DNA of 64,000 nt from Condylostoma magnum. Its lineage: Eukaryota; Ciliophora; Heterotrichea; Heterotrichida; Condylostomatidae. Positions 60,523 through 64,000 of this stretch are shown here, one piece after another; the stretch's first letter is position 1, and each line of letters opens with the position of its first letter. A program made the translations under genes and the position numbers. Location: NCBI GenBank assembly GCA_920105805.1, contig CAKKTI010000001.1:1-64000 (forward strand). The letters run 5' to 3'. The notes under the pieces are model-generated. The model was not told the DNA's origin. It worked only from the letters and a program-made list of their open reading frames with translations, and made no database searches.

Positions 60523-61713
60523 TTAGGTTTGCTCAGTATCACTTTCTTCAATATCACCTATGGCTTTGATTTCCTCCTAATTATACTATTTATCGCATCC
60601 AGGACATTTATTAGCTTGCTCACCTTATAAAGAATCTTTTCTACATTTAATGCAAACGGCACAATGGCGAATAGCATTGAACTGATAGTAAAGCTTAGAT
60701 TAGTAACAGATTTCGCATTTAAGGTGAATATTTTTTAATTGATTGGGATGTTTAACTTAGGGTGAGTTGGATTAATGGTCATCAAATTCTAACGATCTAA
60801 CGACCTGCTATATATTACTAACAGAATCTTATAAATACTAATTAGCATTTTCAATATCTAATGATTTTTTTTAATCTGAATGTATTTTTTATAATATTGT
60901 GGGTTTGTTTATTATAAGATGGTTTTTGAGTTAATTTAATATTTTAGATAGATTTGTTATAGATTGAACAACCTTATTTACCGAGTCATCTTCAACCAAA
61001 AGAGCAGGAGGCTCCTCAGATATTTTTGGTTTTTCAAGAATTTTACCTACAAAGGGAAATTTACCAGTATGCATCTTGCTATCTGGGTTCTAGTCTAATT
61101 CTACAAATAAATTATGCTCAATTACACTAAACTTATTACTCTGCATATTAAATTGCATAAACACAAAAATTTACAGTATATTCTTATCATTCGAAATATT
61201 ATCTATCTCTACCTTTGTTCCAAATATATTATTTAAGCGTATGTGTATACAGAACTAATTTGCCAGAGCTTCTAGTACTATAATGGCCATAGGTCTATTT
61301 AAAATATCGATGTTTATATTACTAACTCCGTTGATTTGCATGACAAATATTATCAATGTTTTAAAGTATGCATTAAATGCTATAAAGTTGTTGAAATTTC
61401 TTAGGTAATAATCCATGTAAGAAATAGAGTTTGACTTAGTATCAGCTTAAAAGACATTCGAGATTAACTGAACTCCCAAATCGATTATATGAGGCTCAGC
61501 AATTCCACCTCTTTCTAAAATTTAGGTGGAGATCATTCTTAACTGATCAAAAATTTACCTAGAGAAGTTCTTATAGCCCTTAACTCTTATAATCTATCTT
61601 AACAGGGCATAGCCAAAGGAAACAGCAAAACCAGAATCATTCGTCTCAAAATCTTTCCTCTACTTAATAAAAGACTTATCAAATACCTATGACACTCTTA
61701 TTGGATTCGCCAT
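60523..61713 (-). CDS. Hypothetical protein with C-terminal zinc-finger motif
   Basis: 396 codons starting MANPIRVSQVFDKSFIKQRK. A helical N-terminal half of unknown fold is followed by a charged linker. Near the end is a zinc-binding cluster, CEICYQSKLYYQFNAIRHC then CIKCRKDS and CPGCDKQY, resembling a RING or zinc-ribbon variant, then an acidic tail ending DTEQT before TAA 60523-60525. A ubiquitin-related role is possible but unproven. The divergent M20 gene starts 25 bp away. Confidence 0.65.
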
Positions 61714-61738
61714 TTCTAAAAATTACAGGACTAATAAA

Positions 61739-62905
61739 ATGGACATTGATAAGTTTATCTAGCTTCGTCATTATTTTCATTAAAACCCTGAAACTTCCTT
61801 CAATGAGCATTAAACTCGAGCAAAGATATAAGAAACTCTGTAGGAATCAGGCTTGGATATATCAAAAATGTAAAACTGTGGTGATACAGGCCTAATAGCT
61901 GATATAGAAGGTCAAGGACCCTCTGCCCCTGAGAAGAAATGCATAGCTTTACGAGCAGACATGGATGCTTTGAAAATGACTGAGAATAACCCTGATTTGC
62001 CTTATCGTTCGCAAAATGAAAATGCAGCTCATATGTGTGGACATGATTCCCATATGTCAATGCTACTTTCCGCTGCTCATTATCTACTCTAAAAGTTGGA
62101 CAAAATTCCTTCAAATAGGAAAATTCGCTTACTTTTCCAGCCGGCTGAGGAGATTGGAGAAGGAGCTAAGAAAATGGTAGAAGATAATTGCTTAGAGGAT
62201 GTAGACGAGGTGTATGGTATTCATGTAATTCCTAATTTTGAGCTAGGACACTTAGTTTGCCCTGATTAAGGTATTATGGCTTCTTGTGACGTTTTAAAAA
62301 TAACAGTATCAGGACAGGGGGGACACGGAGCTCTTCCTCATTTGAATAACGATGTTATACTGGCTGCTTCATGTATTGTACAAGCGTTGACTGTAATACC
62401 TGCAAGAGATGTTAATACCTAAGATCCAGTAGTTCTTACAATTTGCTAGTTTAACTCCGGAAGTACTCACAATGTAATGCCTGATAAAGCTGTGTTGAGA
62501 GGCACTTTGAGAACACTTAATGAAAAAGTTAGATAGTAGGTGCTTTAGAGAGTGTAAGAGGCTGTTGAGAGAGTCGCAGTTTCTTATAATTGTAAAGGGG
62601 AGCTAGAGGTTGAGCAGGGAATCTCTGCAACTGTGAATCACCCTGAGAATGCTGCTAAAGTGAGAAGGGCTGGGCAGAGGGTTTTAGGGGAATAGGCTGT
62701 TTCAAGTTCTGGCGGATATATGGCATCTGAAGATTTCTGCTACTTTTTGTAAAATAGGCCCGGAGCATTCTTCTTTCTAGGAAATGGAATGAATTATGGA
62801 ATGCTACATTGTCCTTCTTACAATGTTAATGATGAATTAATTGAAATTGGAACGAAGACTTGGGTTGGGCTGGTTGAGGATCTGTTGGAAGTTAATTTAG
62901 ATTAG
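61739..62905 (+). CDS. M20D-family amidohydrolase/peptidase
   Basis: 388 codons starting MDIDKFIQLRHYFHQNPETS. Hydrolyses N-acyl or IAA-like amino-acid conjugates, by family. Metal-binding and catalytic motifs: HMCGHDSHMS near residue 105, FQPAEEIGEGAKKM, YGIHVIPN, and GQGGHGALPH in the dimerisation lid, then a C-terminal HCPSYNVND. It ends LLEVNLD before TAG 62903-62905 and TAA. The same frame then runs into the next gene without TGA for more than 580 bp, so TAG/TAA must terminate here. Confidence 0.93.
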
Positions 62906-62968
62906 TAATTATAGAATGGTTTTGTAGTATTTGATTATATAATTTCTACATTTCATAATCTGAAAAAT

Positions 62969-64000
62969 ATGATTTTTAGTAAAAGACTGTAATAACTAAA
63001 ATAGAAATACAGATCTCTATCACCATCATAACGATAATACAGCTTTCATGGTAATCTTGGTAAAAGGATAAGATTATTTTAAAATACAGAGGATTAGAAA
63101 ACAGAGAATAAAAGCAATTTAAGTTAAGAGAAATCTTAGGACATTTAAACTCCTAAATATATCAGAAGACATAGATCATAGATTAGATTTAGACCAATAA
63201 CCCCAACATCTACAAAAGCAAATAAATTGATAAATTAAGTTGTTAAGATTTAAATTAACAGGCTAAAAAGGTAAAAGTTTCCTGAATTATCTCAGTTAAT
63301 ATCGAATATATTTGAGCATTTGAACTAGAAATAAGTAACTGTAAATGAAATGAGCTTATTTTTGAAAAGAGTTGGAATTAGTAATAACATATACCTTATA
63401 ACGAATATTCTCTGCTATATATTCAATTGTGATAATGATAGTAATATAGATGAGAATAAAATGAGATTTGTTATCTTATAATCATAATGAATAAAAATAG
63501 CCAATAGATTTTACAACCTTATCAATAAAATAATAGCAAGAAAAACTATATTTGAGAATATAGTGTATATAGAAGATTTTATTAGAGTTATCAATAAATG
63601 ATGATAAGATATGACAAGAGATAAGGTGAAATTTATAACAGAAAAATAAATGATTTAGTTGTTATAAACTGATAATTTTATGTAATCAGATTTATTGTTG
63701 AAATTTTTTTAAAAGGGAAATAATTTATTTGGAAAAATTGATTACTGAAAGTATAGAAACAGCTTTTCTTTGATTATATTTATTTCGATGCTGGTGTAAT
63801 TAAAGAATATGTTTAGTTAAATGGAAAAATAACATAAAGAAATTTCTCCGTCGTTATAGCTTGGAATTATTTAAAGGAGGCGACAATTAAGTTACTTAAC
63901 AACCAATAGATTCCACTTTAATAATTAATAATTCAGTAATTAGTTTTAATATATCAAATGCGCCTTAGTGTGGATTCTAGATAACTCATAAAAGATATTG
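62969..64000 (+). CDS. EF-hand-like protein (3' end uncertain)
   Basis: Starts at ATG 62969 (MIFSKRLQQLKQKYRSLSPS) in the same frame as the M20 gene and stays open to the window edge if all three codons are sense. A basic, disordered N-terminus is followed by helical pairs with an EF-hand loop (DNDSNIDENKMRF) and a weaker second one (GKIDYWKYRNSF). TAA near 63870 is a plausible stop. Ca2+ binding is inferred from one good loop only. Confidence 0.55.

Noticed and set aside
1-64000. Karyorelict code with TGA as the only stop
   Set aside because: It fails for the PRL CaaX end, the PA200 tail, the exchanger, the aldo-keto reductase and the M20/EF-hand pair. It is kept only as a less likely alternative.

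Overview
This window is macronuclear-type DNA from a ciliate with a fully reassigned nuclear code. Recognisable proteins read through only if TAA and TAG are glutamine and TGA is tryptophan. TGA supplies the conserved Trp of a PHD finger, of the ATG4 catalytic motif, of an EH domain and of THG1. All three codons also appear to end genes: TAG after a C-terminal CaaX box and after the PA200 tail, TAA after kinesin and EH proteins, TGA after THG1. This fits the Condylostoma-type (context-dependent, all-three-stops) code better than the karyorelict code, where TGA alone stops. A heterotrich related to Condylostoma is the simplest guess; a karyorelict such as Loxodes is the alternative. The sequence is AT-rich and about 38 genes can be read with no intron needed. 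I see no rRNA, tRNA, CRISPR, virus-like element or transposon.

Layout. 1-8.3 kb: a membrane protein, an RHD3/Sey1-type GTPase and a PHD/PLU-1-like protein on the minus strand, then a small coiled-coil gene. 9-18 kb: aldo-keto reductase, a small unknown, a cyclic-nucleotide-binding protein, an IQ-motif protein, an importin-beta family protein and a coiled-coil gene. 18-22 kb: two unknowns, ATG4 and a coiled-coil protein. 22-35 kb: a large kelch receptor, proteasome activator PA200/BLM10, a Na+/Ca2+ exchanger and a secreted heptad-repeat protein. 35-41 kb: radial-spoke MORN protein, a kinase-RING fusion and a tandem GNAT protein. 41-50 kb: PEPCK, RMD5/GID2 E3 ligase, an SDR, THG1, a kelch-like protein, an MRH protein and a CK1-family pseudokinase. 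51-64 kb: FLYWCH-like and CFAP97-like proteins, a PRL phosphatase, a scaffold gap, kinesin-2, an EH-domain protein, a secreted Cys-rich protein, a zinc-finger protein, an M20 peptidase and an EF-hand protein.

Themes are ciliary/cytoskeletal (kinesin-2, RSPH10B-like, CFAP97-like), protein turnover (PA200, RMD5, ATG4, kinase-RING), trafficking (importin, EH, RHD3) and calcium (NCX, IQ, EF-hand). The most unusual property is packing. Divergent start codons lie as little as 21 bp apart. Same-strand neighbours are often 2-35 bp apart, and in six pairs the first in-frame TGA of the upstream frame overlaps the downstream start as ATGA. That is hard to reconcile with a code in which termination is thought to depend on closeness to the mRNA 3' end, and is the main lead for follow-up.

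Stop positions are uncertain wherever several TAA/TAG/TGA codons lie close together. I chose the codon that best fits the family's natural C-terminus and give the alternative.
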